The notes under the pieces were generated by a model. The model worked only from the letters and a program-made list of their open reading frames with translations. It searched no databases and was not told the DNA's origin. Source: Armillaria gallica (Eukaryota > Basidiomycota > Agaricomycetes > Agaricales > Physalacriaceae). From it: a stretch of DNA of 64,000 nt. Location: contig JBANDB010000011.1 in assembly GCA_037576215.1 (NCBI GenBank), positions 1,364,001-1,428,000 on the forward strand, in the 5' to 3' direction. The first letter of the stretch is position 1. Each line of letters begins with the position of its first letter. Position numbers and translations under genes: made by a program. Shown one piece after another: positions 32,654 through 45,851 of the stretch.

Positions 32654-35401
32654 TCATACACCGGCATTTCCACTGCTGCTCGGTCGCGGCAGCTCCCCAA
32701 ACGTAACCTTGTTGCGCGTTGAATCAATCTCTTCATTCAAAACCGACACCCTCGGCGTGCTAGCCCCACTGCCGCCACTGTGACGCTGCTCCTCGTCCAC
32801 GAAACGGATGGACCGTGACGGAGACGCTTCCCTCGACGAATGCATCGCTTTCACGCTGTTGACCCTCAGATGCTGCGGACCCGCTAAGGATTCCCTTCCC
32901 CGACTTTCTTGCGTGAAGTGCCCCGCCAGACCTCGTCGTATCGATGCTCGTCTCCTCTTCGTTCCAGGCTTGGCTGGAGTCTTTGCCCGTGGCGATTTTG
33001 ACCGCTTACGTCGATCCATAGCAGACGCGGAGGTCTCACCCTCAACGTTGCTGTGATCCGATGCCCATCCCTCTTCTTCTTCTTCTTCTTCCTCCTCGCC
33101 ATTGTGTAGCAGGCTAGGCGACACCTTACCCGCAGCCTTGGCTACTTCATGCTCGATGCTGCGCACAACCTTGGGAGACCCATCTGCTAGCCGCTCCAGG
33201 AAAGCCTTGACTTCGTGACGCACGGAGTCATGGTGGCCGGTAGTGCGGATTATGTGAGATTCTTCTCCTTCGTGGCCAGCATTCTTGATAACCTGGACTT
33301 CAACCTAAAAAAAAGGTGGCGTTTAGTCACCCCTCAATGAGTCATCCATAATGATGAGTCTCACCTCCTCGCCGGGACCAGCACGTCGTTCAATGATTTT
33401 GTGTGGGCCTTCCTGCCATTCCGAAACAGTCCCCCGGCCATCAGGAGGCTCCTCGCCTTCCGGCATATGCAGGGAACCCTCCGCCTTCCCTTTCTCTTCG
33501 GCTTTTAGAATGGTATCCTTCTCCTTCTCCACCTCATGCTCATCCTTCTGCGACAACGTTGCAGGCGCGCTGCCATCAGTCGGCGAGCTCTCCACGTCTG
33601 TCTTCTCCTCGGGTGTCATTTCTCCTCGCTCCATTCCATCAACATGGTCACGATTGATGACGATATCCTCCCCTCTAGACACCATCCGCATTTGGTTCGT
33701 CCAATCAGGCGGTGCGTGCCGAGACCACGTTCGCGAAACGGAATGCACGCGTCGACCGAGAGAAAAGGACGGAATCGAGAGACCGTGGATAGTGATGGAG
33801 CATAGAACCATGAATGCGACAATCGGCTGGATGGTGTCAATGAGCAGCTCATTTTGATGACTGGGATTGTCGCCTAGATTGTTGTGCAGAACCTCCGCCG
33901 CAAGCGTCGATATGAACACGGCACCTGATAGACCGTCGTTAGCGACGCAAAAGAAGGCAAAAGAAGACGAATACCAATTCCGATGGGTCCAAAGTGTCCA
34001 CTGAAGACAGCCTCGCGGAACGTTTTAATATCCGGGATCCACTTGTACAGCGCGATCATGACTGGTAGCCTTCTGAGAAGGAGGACGAGAATGGCAATGA
34101 CGATCAAACGCCACACGCTGAGGGTGAGTTCTTCATTAGCGAATTGGCCAAACGGCATCCATGCGCCTACAAAGACAAACGCGGCAATGTTAAAGAGCAG
34201 GTCGATGACGGAACTAAAAACAGACTCCTCCGTCTGTCGGTTGAAGAAGCCATCCCATGCGAATGCGGTGCCGCAGGCAAATGCCGACAAGAGGTCATCT
34301 GAGCCGAGAAGAGTGGTCACCCCAGTTGCGAATATTGCGAGCGAGACATACTGGGCAACATACGAATGTCGATCTATCAGATCGTGTCGTTCGCAAAATT
34401 TCATTAGGTGCCTGAAGCCGAAGCCGAGGCAGGAACCTATGACAACGCCAAGGACGACCTGATCTGCTTAATTGTTAGAAGTCGAGAAGGTAACTTGAAG
34501 AATAGAGATCGCGTACAGAGCCACAGGAGAAGAAACCAATCTTTGATAGCCTTGCCAGTGCTGGGGGCATCGATGATGAGGTAGAGGGCGATGTAGAGGA
34601 AAGGGAAAGCGGCACCATCGTTGCAACCACTTTCTGCAGCCAAGAGATGCCGGATATGAGCGGGGACGTGTTTATCAGCATACTTTCCACCGACGACCGC
34701 GGCTGCGAGAATGGGGTCCGTTGGCGTGAGACACGCGGCGATGGCAAGAGAAGACAGAAAATTGAGTCCTGGAATCAGGGCGTAAATGAGACCGGCAGAG
34801 ACGAACCAACCCTAGAGAGATATGTTAAACAGAAAAAATAGAATAAAAGTGAACGGACCCAGGTCATCACGGGAGCCAAAAGGAAGAAAAGACTTTTCCA
34901 GTGGCGTCGCATGTATGCTTTGGGCAACTCCACCCCTATGGCGAAGACACCAATTGCGAGGACAACCCTAGTGAATTCCAGAACGACAGTATTCGTCGAA
35001 TCCTCGTTGCCCCAGGCTCTGGGGTCGAATATCCCTGCGCCGTATGGACCTGGCGCACAGCTTGAGCCACTCGCCGAAAGCAAAATATTAAGCTGGACAC
35101 ACCGATAATGACACCAAATAAAAAGGCCCAACATGCTTCTCCAATATACAGCTGCCATCGACGTTGGTAACGAAACGAAGTAAAGACGTGCAACACACCT
35201 TTTCACGGAGAAACAAAGAAAACATGCCAAACTACAGCAAAGGTTAGCGCCGGTCTGCAGTTACTGCATAATCACTCACCAGCACGATGAACCCGCCGAG
35301 ACATGAATATATTATGTGTGGTATCGTCACCTCAAACTGTGACGCATGATGAGCCTCGACGACAATGAGGACAAAGAGGGACCCACAGGGTAAAAGCCCA
35401 T
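32654..35401 (-). CDS. NHA1: Na+(K+)/H+ antiporter, NHA family
   Basis: Nine exons: 35401-35387 (15 nt), 35336-35280, 35231-35199, 35151-35103, 35049-34859, 34811-34517, 34463-33975, 33924-33365, 33304-32654. They give 779 residues. The first 15-nt exon supplies the start MGFYP, which joins FEVTIPH as in other fungal NHA proteins. About 12 membrane segments follow, with IGEACWAF, the TPTDPILAAAVVGGKYA ion-path motif, AAESGCNDGAAFPF and GPIGIGAVF. The cytoplasmic tail of about 330 residues is charged, with a run of nine Glu encoded by a cttctt microsatellite near 33070. The protein exports alkali cations at the plasma membrane and controls pH and salt tolerance. The tail is shorter than in budding yeast. 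The symbol is by family, not proven orthology. Confidence 0.93.
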
Positions 35402-37489
35402 GACGTCGAACCGCGTGCACTCCGGGGGGCTGGAAAGGGCTAGGTGGGAACTATTTGCGAAATTGGTTCAATGGCGAGCAATGACTAAAGGCGTGAGCTC
35501 GTTGTCGAAGACGACGACGAGAATGTTGATGGCGGCAGGACGGAAAGATTGGGATCCGGCTGCGTTTGCAAATTTGGAACTGACGTCGATCGAAGTCGTT
35601 CTTGGCACTGCTGACGGCCCGAGTACCAAGACAACGAACACGAGCAAGTAAAGTTAGAAAAAAACAAGTCTTGTCGGTGTGGGGTTTTGTGGGGTTTTTT
35701 ACTGGGGCTGCCAACGGACCTCGGTGTATTAGTATTATTCGCCCTGAAGTGTCTGCCGTAATCCTCAGTGAGCGACGGTACCGGCAGTACGGTGTTCACT
35801 TTCATTAAAAGGTCCTTCATTCATCATTAATTTTTTTTTACACTCTGTATCTACCGTTACCGCGTGTGAAAAACCTTTTGCAGCCTGTTTTCCCCTCATT
35901 CCCCCCCGGGGCGCCACTTTACATATACACTAAAAGGACGTTGTGTTATTTTCCGATAACACCTGATCCTTCCTTATCATTAGCCATCATTAGCTTCTTC
36001 TTGGCCCCGTCGCCATCAAGTGGTATCAAGTGGTATCGCGGTACCGATACCCATCTTGGCATCTTAAACAAGACCCTCAATCAAAAAGGGGAAAATAACC
36101 CAGCAAGGTCTGCCTAATATTCAACAAAGTTGCCGCAGGGGCACCTGTAGATCGCGCTTTTCGAGGTGAAGCACGCCTCTCACGAGTACTCGCGCCTGGT
36201 GTTCTTGGCATTTCAAACGTGTTTTAGAGTCGCCGCAAATTGACTTGGCACGCGAATGCGGTGCATATAATTTGTCAAGCAAAAGGCAAAAGTGGAGGAG
36301 CAATACCACCAACTATAGCACTCCAACGAAGTGAAACAGCTTCTTTCACCAAAGCCAAGACTAGTACAAAATTTTAAAAAAGTTAAATCCAGCCATCTGT
36401 GCAAAAAAAGAACTTGCCGGTTGGATTTATCGATGGTCGGAGGAGCTGTCTTTCCTCCGTGAATGAAAGTTTCTTTTGAGACCTCAGCGGAATGTGGCGG
36501 AGTACGCACAAAGGGGGCAGGCACACGTTTGGTCACCAAGGCGGGTAAAAGCACTAAGGCACTAGCGCGAACAAAGCTCCTTAGGTCGGTCCGGCCACAG
36601 ACGATATCTGAAGCCGTAATTCACCGGGGTCATGATCCTGCTTTACGAGATTAAAGCGTGCTTTTGGTAAGCCGTAGTTCTACGGCTGGAGTCAATACCG
36701 CTGCGCAATCACAGGCCAAAGGCTTCATGAATAGCTGTAAAGGGACGATAGGACACGGGTCCTGCGCTGCCGAGAACCTTGTCAGGAGCCTAACCGCGAG
36801 TTGAATTTATTATTCATTTATTGGCCTAATTTGCCCAGCGCTTGTCCAAGCTTGGAAGGGCGAAAAGAGTAATAAGAGAACTGACAACGCCAAGCTATCG
36901 TTAGCTTCGGTCTAGAAGGAAATCCAGCGGAATGCGGGGTTCCATTGTTTGTTGGTAATTGGGGGTCAAAGCGTGCGGTGGTAGTAGACGGGTACTCATA
37001 TGCTCGCGCGGTGTGGGAAAGGCAAGCTGTATAGAATAACCAAATGTCGCTCTAAAACCGAGAGCCTAGCCGACCAGACGAATGCCTTCATGCTGTCGGA
37101 AACAAAATGGAAACGAAGTTAGCGATATCAGAAAGGATACAAAAGACACTACTCACCCCTGCATTCCGCGGGTCATCGATGAGTTATACATCAGCTGTTT
37201 CAAGGATTCTACATTGCATGCTTTAGCTCGAATTCATTTCGGTTTTCTAGCACGGCAGTGTTCGTGGCCTTCCATTACTGCGGCCAATCTGGTGCGAGTT
37301 ATTGAGCTCAGCAGCAGTAGATCACAGTTTAACAGTAACATGCGCAGCTCCGGTATAGTAGAGTCGAGTCGAGTCATAAGAATCACGGCTAGCTCTGATG
37401 GGTTTCCATTTCGGGGAACTAACCTCACGACTCCCATCCATAAGAACTAGAGAGGTGTCCCATCATGCGCCGACCCAAACCCACGCACG
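35402..37489. other. Long intergenic region, no recognisable gene
   Basis: All frames are under about 125 codons and without motifs. The left part presumably holds the NHA promoter. Confidence 0.4.
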
Positions 37490-38090
37490 ATGTTCACGAC
37501 AGAACACCTCTATCTACGAGCCTTCAGAGACTCCGACTTGGAGTCCTTGCTTAAACTCTGGAACGACCCACTCGTTCAGCCAATGATTACGAACGAATAC
37601 ATCGTTCCGCGCGGAAACAGATTTGCCGAATACCTCCGCAAAGCAGCAGATTCAGAAAAGAATATCCTGTGGCTCATGGTCGAGGCACGCGAATCGGGAG
37701 AATTCGTGGGACAGACATCGGTGACGGTGGGAAACCCTAAGAATCGCGATGGTACTTTCGGTGTTATGCTTTTGCCTCAATTTTGGGGTCAGGGATACGG
37801 GACTGAGGTTACAAAGTTTGTCGTGGACTATTCATTTAGGGAATTGGGATTGCACAGGCTGTCTTTGTCGGTGTTTGAGAGGAATGAGATCGCTATCGAT
37901 CTGTATAAGAGAATGTGAGTTTTGTCGATCGGAGCGAAGTTGGTCAAGACTAACCAAATTAAATCACAGGGGATTCCTCGAGGAAGGTCGAAAGAGGAAG
38001 GTCAATTGGGTTCATGGACGTTGGGAGGACATGTTCTTGATGGCGATATTGGATGAGGAATGGCACGCTCAACGTGTGACGAGAAACTAG
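37490..38090 (+). CDS. GNAT-family N-acetyltransferase (RimJ/RimL-like)
   Basis: Two exons (37490-37914 and 37970-38090) join across a 55-nt intron to give 181 residues. The start resembles RimL-type enzymes (LYLRAFRDSDLESLLKLWNDP). The acetyl-CoA pyrophosphate-binding loop is QFWGQGYGTEV, and the late strand and helix are HRLSLSVFERNEIAIDLYKRMGF. The C-terminus is VHGRWEDMFLMAIL. It transfers an acetyl group from acetyl-CoA to an amine. The substrate may be an N-terminus, a polyamine or an antibiotic-like compound and cannot be told from sequence. No signal peptide. Confidence 0.92.
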
Positions 38091-40662
38091 GTTGACGAAA
38101 CCCAATCCACTGATCATGAAAAATGTACATGATTTGGTTATTTGGACTGCGGTCTCAAGCTTCAAGGCGCATAAAATCCCGAGATGAAGATCGCAAGGGC
38201 ATAATGAAGACCGAAATGAGTTTCGGGGCCCAAGCCCGAGAGCGACCTGAGGTTTCCGGCAGGCGGACAAAACGATGTCAGATAGATTCCGAGCTGGTCA
38301 TGTCAAGGTGTGTGTTATAGAGGACTATAGGTGAAGAATCTTCCTTTGACGGGTACTTCAACGATGTTTGGGTAAGAATATCCATTCTCGTAGTCATTAC
38401 GGTCAGTCATAGCTGTCATGCTAATCAAAAATAAGAACACGTTCGGAAAAGCTCAAAAGTCGATTTACCTGACACTGAAGATTTACCATGGCCATCGTCT
38501 GGCCATTGTCTAACAATGGGGAATGCTAGTCTCATTTTCAGGAGAGGCAAAGCGAGATCTGAATGGTCAAAGTCACAGCTGATATCCTCAACTCGGTTCT
38601 GAGGATGTAATATTTGTCAACGCCGTTCGGGCGTTCGGGTACCCCGCCCCGGGGTGACGGTGACGGTATCGAGCTGTTTCTCTCCGAATAGGCAACCTGA
38701 TACCTCGTGCCACTCACGGAGGTAAGTTGCGAGACTCAACACCCTGCCTTTCGCACTGGGAGCAGCAGCAACTACCATGACTTCTCCGGGAACAGGAACC
38801 GGTACTTGTCTTCTTCGTCATTCAGATAATGCAGGTGCACTTCAAACACAGATATGGCGGGAGATAATCGCAGTCTGCAATGCAAACCCCAGTGAGGCGA
38901 GCGAGCAGTAGTCAATGAGCCATCCAGCACTCACCGCCGAGATATAGCCACAAGGCGACCGACTGACAGCGGCGTTGAGGTTGGGAGTTGAAACAAAAAT
39001 GCAGATCCTGAACACCCCGGGGTAGTAGTTATCATGTGCTGCACCGCCTCCTTCTACTATGCGACAGGGCAATGAAGACATGCGAGTCGCTCTGGGACGG
39101 GGTCTTAATCCGATCCATTGTGTTGTATCCGAAGTAAATGATATCCCGCGCCGAGGATGCTAGTAGATACTAGGGCCGCAGGAGACAATGCTCATCCCAA
39201 AAGAGAGCGTCACTAGCAGCACAGCATGCAGTGCTAACGAACGAGGTGGGAGATTGAAGAGATACGGGCCATCTATAGGATAGGCGCAGCACCAAATATG
39301 CAATCTAGAGGATGTCGAGTTGGGAGATCGACTGCGCTGAGAACTTTTCGCTTTCTAGAGGGTGACGTCCGAGTCTGTCCTTGGAGCATCAGTGAAAGGA
39401 GCTTGTTGTCGTTGATATTTGTGGAGGGGGCCAGTTGGTCCTTCGATCCAAGATGGACATCTGATCGAGGTCTGGATGGCATATTGTCCATGGCGTATTG
39501 TCACTAAGAGGCCAAAGAGTCACTGATGGAGTATACAAGTCAGCATTTATGCGCATATATACGTATATAAACGTACAGAGATGGCATAATCATGAGTTTT
39601 CTCGGGTATCGTTTTGTTTCATGTAGACACATTATTCAATAAGCCCTTGGTACATTCCACCTTTCGCCAAGCTTGAAGACCTCTTGGAATGATACCATCC
39701 CTGAGAGCTCCTTGACGGCTCTGGGTAAAACAAGGCGTTGTTCCGCATTTCCCGGGCTTATCGCGACCAGGAGCCATAACAGCGATGGAGGGAGGAAAAA
39801 GTCAGGATATACGAAGACGTTGACTGAGATGAAGAACGTAGGGAAGGAAGGGTGAGAAGAGGTGCTAAAGTGTTATTTATACCTAGCCCGAAAAGGCGTG
39901 ACCTGCCAAACGCGTCGAGGCTGGCTTTCTTCGAGCACGTGTGCGTCTCCTTGCTGGTTGAACGAAAGAGATCGGGTCCGACAGTTTAGCGACCAACAAA
40001 TGGAGAGAAATACTTATTATCTAAGGAGTATCTGTCGGAGTATCTGTCAATGCTATGTGATATTAGATAGAAGGGGGTTGACAAACATTCTCGCTTCGCG
40101 CAAGCTCCGCGGCCATTCTAACTGATAATCTATCTTTGCCAACTGAACGTATGAGCTACTAGTGTGAACTCATACTCATGTCGACTGCCAAAAAGCATCT
40201 GCTGAGGCGAATAATAAAGAGAAAGGCGTAGACTCCAATGGGAAACTAGGGTAGCACATAGCGTTGCCTTGATACCCCTCCTGGCAGTTGGCAGCGATAA
40301 AGTTTGGATAAAGTTGAGCTTTGGGTGGCTGTGCCCATAAGGTAAGCGGGTATTCGGTCCGAGTGGCCGAGTTACTGCAAGCGACCATTCATGCATGTCG
40401 CGCCAACGTCGCGTCGATAAGGCCAAATAGGCCGAGTTCTTGCAAAAAAGCCTTCATCAATACATGCTTAGGTCTCGCACTTTTCATCCTGCATTGCGGA
40501 AGAGTGCGACAAAGGCAAGGCAAAGGTGGTGTCAATAGCACGAGTTTGTAACAGCGACAAACATAATAATTCCCCGACAAATTGATATTTCCTCCGCTTG
40601 AACCCCTACCTTTGTCATTAGCTGTCCTTAGGCCAGACTGCGGCCTGACGGATAGACTCGCT
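38091..40662. other. Long intergenic region, no recognisable gene
   Basis: Minus-strand frames at 39273-39491 and 38842-39081 could be exons of a small gene. The second contains an in-frame GT-AG intron candidate, but no motif supports it. The right end holds the promoter of the FAD oxidoreductase. Confidence 0.35.
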
Positions 40663-42662
40663 ATGAAAGTCGCCGTCGTAGGCTCCGGCGTTGCTGGTCT
40701 CGCCGCCACTTGGGTAATATTCCCACTTCGGAAGCTCTCTGTTAGTGTTGGCTGACTCTGTGTATAGGCATTGAATGAGTACAGCGACCATGAGGTTCAT
40801 TTATACGAAGCAGACAAACGCCCTGGGGGCCACGCCAACACAGTTCCGTTCAGCTACGAGAGCAAGGATGGATCAAGGCAGACGGTGAAGGTCGATACGT
40901 GTGTCACTTTCATTTCTCATTTAGCATCTTCTTACGCGTCCTTCCAGTGGATTTGTAATGCCTTCAATTTTCTCTCGCTAACAAAGGCTAACAGCTCGAG
41001 CAGATTGTTCTCAACCCGTCTACATACCCCAATTTCCTGCGATTCCTCAAGCTGCATCCTTCGGTGGAAATTCTTCCAACAGAGATGACATTCAGCGTGA
41101 CTCGGGACAGCGGGAAGTTTGAATGGGCTGGCAACAACCTTGCCACGTTATTTTGCCAGCCTTGGCGAGTTCTGGACCGGAATATGTGGCGGATGATATA
41201 CGACATACTGCGGTTCAATGCCAAAGCACGACAGCTTGTGTCAAAGTGGAATAAGCAGAACACTGACGCATGGGAGGACTATTCCATTGGCGAATACCTG
41301 GAGTGGGGCTCGTACTCTGATGCCTTTCGTGACAATTACTTGATTGTGAGCCTCCCTACTTGCGCCCTGGTCCGGATGATTCACCGACGGCATTTCACGT
41401 AGCCCATGACTGCCGCTATATGGAGTACGCCACCGGATAAATGTGCTCTTGATTTTCCAGCTCGGACTTTGGTATGTGACTTTCCTACGATGTGATCGAC
41501 GCGCTCATGCACTCCAGTAGATCCAATTTATGCATAACCATCATCTCCTTCAACTCACTGGTAAGCCTTCTTGGCTAACCTTCAAAGATGGAAGGTGAGC
41601 GCGTCCTGCTTTGGTTTCGTTCCCTGTTTAAAACATTTTCAGCCACGCCTACGTAAACGCTATTCTGTCCAAGCTTCCTTCATCGCAGTTACATCTCTCT
41701 GCGGCGGTTAAATCGATCAGTACAGGATCTAGGATCATATTAACAACTGAAGATGGGCGCGAAGAATCGTATGATCGCGTCGTCATGGCCTGCCATTCCG
41801 ATACTGTGCTCTCAATTCTCAAAGCTGGGGGCAATATCCAGCTAAAGGAAGAAGAAATTCTAGGGATGTTCAAATGGAACAAGAACGAAGCTGTCCTACA
41901 TTCAGATCCTAAAGTACGTCATGATAGTTCTCGTCTTCAATATGTCTATTTACTCTCCCTCCAGCTAATGCCCAGGAGTAACATTGCCTGGTCCTGTTGG
42001 AACTATCTAACGTATTCCACCGTTGACCGACATGGAGAGAGAAGGGCCAACGTCGACCAAGTGTCCTTGTAAGTTGATCGCCCAGTACGCACTACCTAGC
42101 CACTAACCCTGTACCTCAGAACATGTACGCGCGCTCCTTTCTTGGCACTCCACTGCTCACCAAAATCTTTGCAGACGGCATGAATGCTCTTCAACACATA
42201 TCCAAGAAAAATGTTGGTCCTGTCCTTGTAACGCTCAATCCTCCATTTGAGCCTGATCCTACCACCGTTCGTGGTCGATGGAAATATGACCACCCAATCC
42301 TCGACGGAGCTGCTATTCGCGCTCAGAATATGATGTCATCTATCCAAGGGACTCGGGGCATAACGTATGCCGGCGCTTACTTGAACTTCGGCTTCCATGA
42401 AGATGGTTTTACGTCTGGGCTCATTGCGGTCCGAGATTTGGGTGTATGTCTGCCGTTTGAGCCGGAGTTTGTGGATGGGAGCGTCTGGGATATCTCTGTC
42501 AAAAAGCGTAGACCGAAGGATTGGACTGTGGAGTGGGCGGCATGGTTCTTTGACTTTTCGCAGAGTTTCGGGATCAGACATGTTGTTGGGAGACTGCTGG
42601 GATTGGTGCTCGGTTATTGGCTGTGGTTGCTGGGGTTATTCGGTATCGAATTCGAGTTCTGA
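40663..42662 (+). CDS. FAD/NAD(P)-binding amine-oxidase-like oxidoreductase, copy 1
   Basis: Ten exons: 40663-40713, 40768-40898, 40948-40954 (7 nt), 41004-41345, 41403-41471, 41521-41594, 41643-41913, 41965-42068, 42120-42124 (5 nt), 42175-42662. They give 513 residues. The Rossmann loop VGSGVAGLAATW starts the protein. The second dinucleotide motif VHLYEADKRPGGHANTV spans the beta2 acid and GG motif of amine-oxidase-type flavoproteins (COG2907-like). The middle contains PMTAAIWSTPP and FMHNHHLLQLTG, and the C-terminal FAD block is TYAGAYLNFGFHEDGFTSGL. Two C-terminal hydrophobic segments suggest membrane association. Bacterial relatives sit beside cyclopropane-fatty-acid synthase genes, so a lipid role is possible. 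It is duplicated at 45.85 kb. Confidence 0.9.
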
Positions 42663-42948
42663 CATCTGCTCATGTCTTTCGTTTCTTCCTTCGAACGACA
42701 TTCAGGTTTATAATTGATCGCACTGCATCGCTTTTGTACAATAACTGCTTAGGGACGTTGATGATTTGATAGAATCACTTGATAGATTGCTTTTGATGGA
42801 TATCATCATAACTAGCTATTCTTTCGGAAACAAAGGAAGACAATGGTATTCGGACTAAATGGTCTATATGTTGCCATGCCTGTTCCTTCTATCGCGACAG
42901 CGTGAGTTCACGACTGTGCAGAAGAACAGTTGTACCCACCGTAACAGA

Positions 42949-43680
42949 TTAAGGGCAGAAAGTGTGAGTGTACGTCTGGCCAAGAGCAGAGTTACGATCG
43001 GCAGCATAGTCGGTATCGTAGGAGTACGCCTGGTCATCAGGACATGAACTTTGGGTGCACGTCACGCTAGTTCCATCAGAGCTGGACAACCTCGTATTAA
43101 TGTTGATGGAAGCGCTGACGCGGCTCAAATCCCAGGAGGTTCTCTCTCCGCCATACTGTCCAAAGTTTGCGTATCCGTACTCTGAGAGGATCACACCGGA
43201 GGTAATGCCAGCGTCCGTGCACACGAGACCTGAGGAAGTCAGCATTCAGTCAGGGAAGAACTCAGAATGGAAACAGCCATGATGCTTACCGCCGTTGCAC
43301 CCGCCAGTAGCACAGTTTGCTCCATTAGAGTTACAGCCTGTACGTCCCCAAGCGCGGATCCCCTAGAGAGCATTAGTGGTTAATGGTGCAGAGAGATGAT
43401 AATTTTGTTGTAGACATACGAGGGCATGGTCGTCGACACCAAAACTAGCGGATGCCCCCGGGGCCAAAGTCGTTCCGAAACGAACAGAGGTGTCGGGAAC
43501 ACCGTTCGGGGCCTTCCCAACAGCGGGCCAGACGGCTGTGAAAAAGTGATTAGTCGTTGCTCTGGGTTGCCTTTGGTTAGGCCTACTGTATCCGCAGTTG
43601 TTCTTGAAGGTGATAGTAAAGGCGGAGGCCGACGAGGCCAGTGCAACGAGGAAGCCAAATGAGAGAACGACGTTCTTCAT
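42949..43680 (-). CDS. Small secreted thaumatin-like protein
   Basis: Four exons: 43680-43587, 43535-43420, 43362-43290, 43229-42949, giving 187 residues with introns of 51-60 nt. A signal peptide (MKNVVLSFGFLVALASSASA) precedes the PR-5 core: FTITFKNNCGYTVWPAVG, the GAS strand region ASFGVDDHALGIRAWGRTGC, and DLSRV/INTRL segments. The mature form has eight cysteines, fewer than the 16 of full-length thaumatins, placing it with short fungal thaumatin-like proteins. Related proteins bind or cut beta-glucan in walls. Activity here is untested. It lies between the two FAD oxidoreductase copies on the opposite strand. Confidence 0.9.
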
Positions 43681-45851
43681 GTTGAGGAATGAGGATGTAC
43701 AGCAAGAAGTACTGCTCAACAAAGGAATCGAAACTGTCTAATAAATACCCTCGCCCTGTGAAACGTCCACACGTCTGCAAAATCAATGGAGTTTCAGAAG
43801 CAACCGACATCAACGACGAGCTTGAAATTTTACCGTTGAATTGCATCTATGCTAGGCATTCACATGAATATTTAGTCTGGAACTCGCACTTTCTCGGAAT
43901 GCGATCAAGATCTTAATTATCAGATACAAAAATGATGTTGGGTGCGGGAGAGGGCTGTGGAACTGGGCGCCATCGCGATTCGGGACTTCAGGAACAGGGC
44001 CTGAGTGGCGTCGTAACCTTGAGGTTGGCGGCGTTGCGAAGGTAACAAGTATGAATACGCCAGAAAGCTTTCTGTAGCTTAAGCTACAGCTCTCACAGGA
44101 AGGATCCTAAACCTGTCAAAAATTTGTTGCTGTTACGATAATGCCGACTTCCTTTGATGTCGGACCGACTAATTTTTGGACAGCGGTTTGAGCTAAATAA
44201 ACAGGTGGCGCGGGTTTTTTTGGAGGACCTTGAGTAACATAGAAATGGCCGTCATCGACTAGAACCAGGAGCCTCCCGCGTTTGAATGTACTTTTTTGGA
44301 TCAGATGCCCCGCGGTAGCCCAGATTATCACGGTCATTTACCGAGTTCATTGACTAGCCTAGAGCCGAAGATCAGCTGGGTAAAAGTGGTATGATAATTG
44401 AACCGTACCCCATTCGTACTCTGCGCGGCATGTGGGTGACGACCCATGGCCAATATTGGAATATAGATCACTGCAGCTCATGGCGGCATGAATGCGGCAT
44501 CACGAATGTTATTAACATAGCATGTCAAATTCGGACGTAGATTCCACAGATAGAAAGGACGACGACATGGATGCGTACAGAAAATCGCCGTCCTGGATAT
44601 GACTAAAGAATTTTTAGCCCAGGAAAAGAGAACAGCATATACCGTTACACCCTTCGATTCTTCGGGAGGCCTCAAGGAACCGTCCACCCCGGTAGTTTCG
44701 GTGTTTAGCCAGCACCTGGAGAATGGATTTTCTTCGAAGTTTGAGCTGCATTAGTTTTCCAACGAACGAAAACAAATGCGCCCCTCAGGGCTAAAAGCAA
44801 AAGATCAAGATAAAGATGCCGGTTAGATGCCGGACTGCGTAAAGATCCGGCATTGTCGGCCCGGACTTCCATCCCTCACCTCTTGCCGACGTCCACTACC
44901 TTCACGACGCTCTGAAAATACATTCATCGACTCTTCTGGACATGGCCCCGTCGCTCTTAACATTTTACATCAGCCGACAAGGGCTCTTTCCGACTCTAGG
45001 TCGTTCAACCTCAAGAATTTAAATGATACATCATCTTTGGTTGTTTGAAGCTCACTTGGGGTCAACAAATTGATGCATGCACTACTATTATTCCACGTTC
45101 ATGCGTTTTTCCATCTACTTCGGACAGTTTTCGAGCTGTTCCCGTCCTTGCTAGATTCTGCAGTATCCGCATGGAGTCTTCGTACTACAGATATTTGCGA
45201 AACGTTTCAGCATGGCATGATTGCCGCGCAGGCATGGAGCAAACCAAGATCGCCGAAAGACTATCCATCGGCTTCATCGTTTCATCGTTTGTACGGCCGG
45301 TCGAGAAAAAGCGATCCAATTGTACCCTTACCTTCATACTGTGGGTTCTCGCTCTTGATGTTTTTACCCTTTCACTGATAAATAGTGAACCATACAGGTT
45401 TGAACCAACCCTGGTCGACCATAATGCTTAACCCGAGGATCCCCACATTCCGGAATATAGCCCTGTAGAGGAAAGATGACGCTTGTCACCGTCACACTAT
45501 TCTTTTCAGAAACGCGAGAACATACTGGCTGCTTTCTGGGTGTGATCCAGTCAACAATGGAGCTCATCTAGCTCAGTTTTACGTCAATTGTTGGTCGCGA
45601 AACCTTCCGGATATACGGATGAAATGCAATCTCAGGTTTGAGTTTAGGAATAGTATCTGACTTGAACGAGACCTCCTCCATCTTCATTAGTATACCGTGG
45701 GTACCGGCCTCTGTCTGAGGGCTCCACATACTCACGAACTTAAAATTTCAGTGCCTTGGCTCATTATCTAAAAGTCAATCCTGTCCGTCTCCAATGGACA
45801 TTTCATTTTCAGCCGGCACTTTTCACTCTACGAGCACCCTCACCTGGCGAG
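43681..45851. other. Intergenic between thaumatin-like gene and FAD oxidoreductase copy 2
   Basis: Only short frames up to about 128 codons, none with a recognisable motif. It is flanked by promoters of both genes. Confidence 0.4.

Noticed and set aside
38842..39491. Two minus-strand frames that could be spliced into a small Cys-containing protein
   Set aside because: No motif supports the join, and intervening sequence contains many stops. Left as intergenic.
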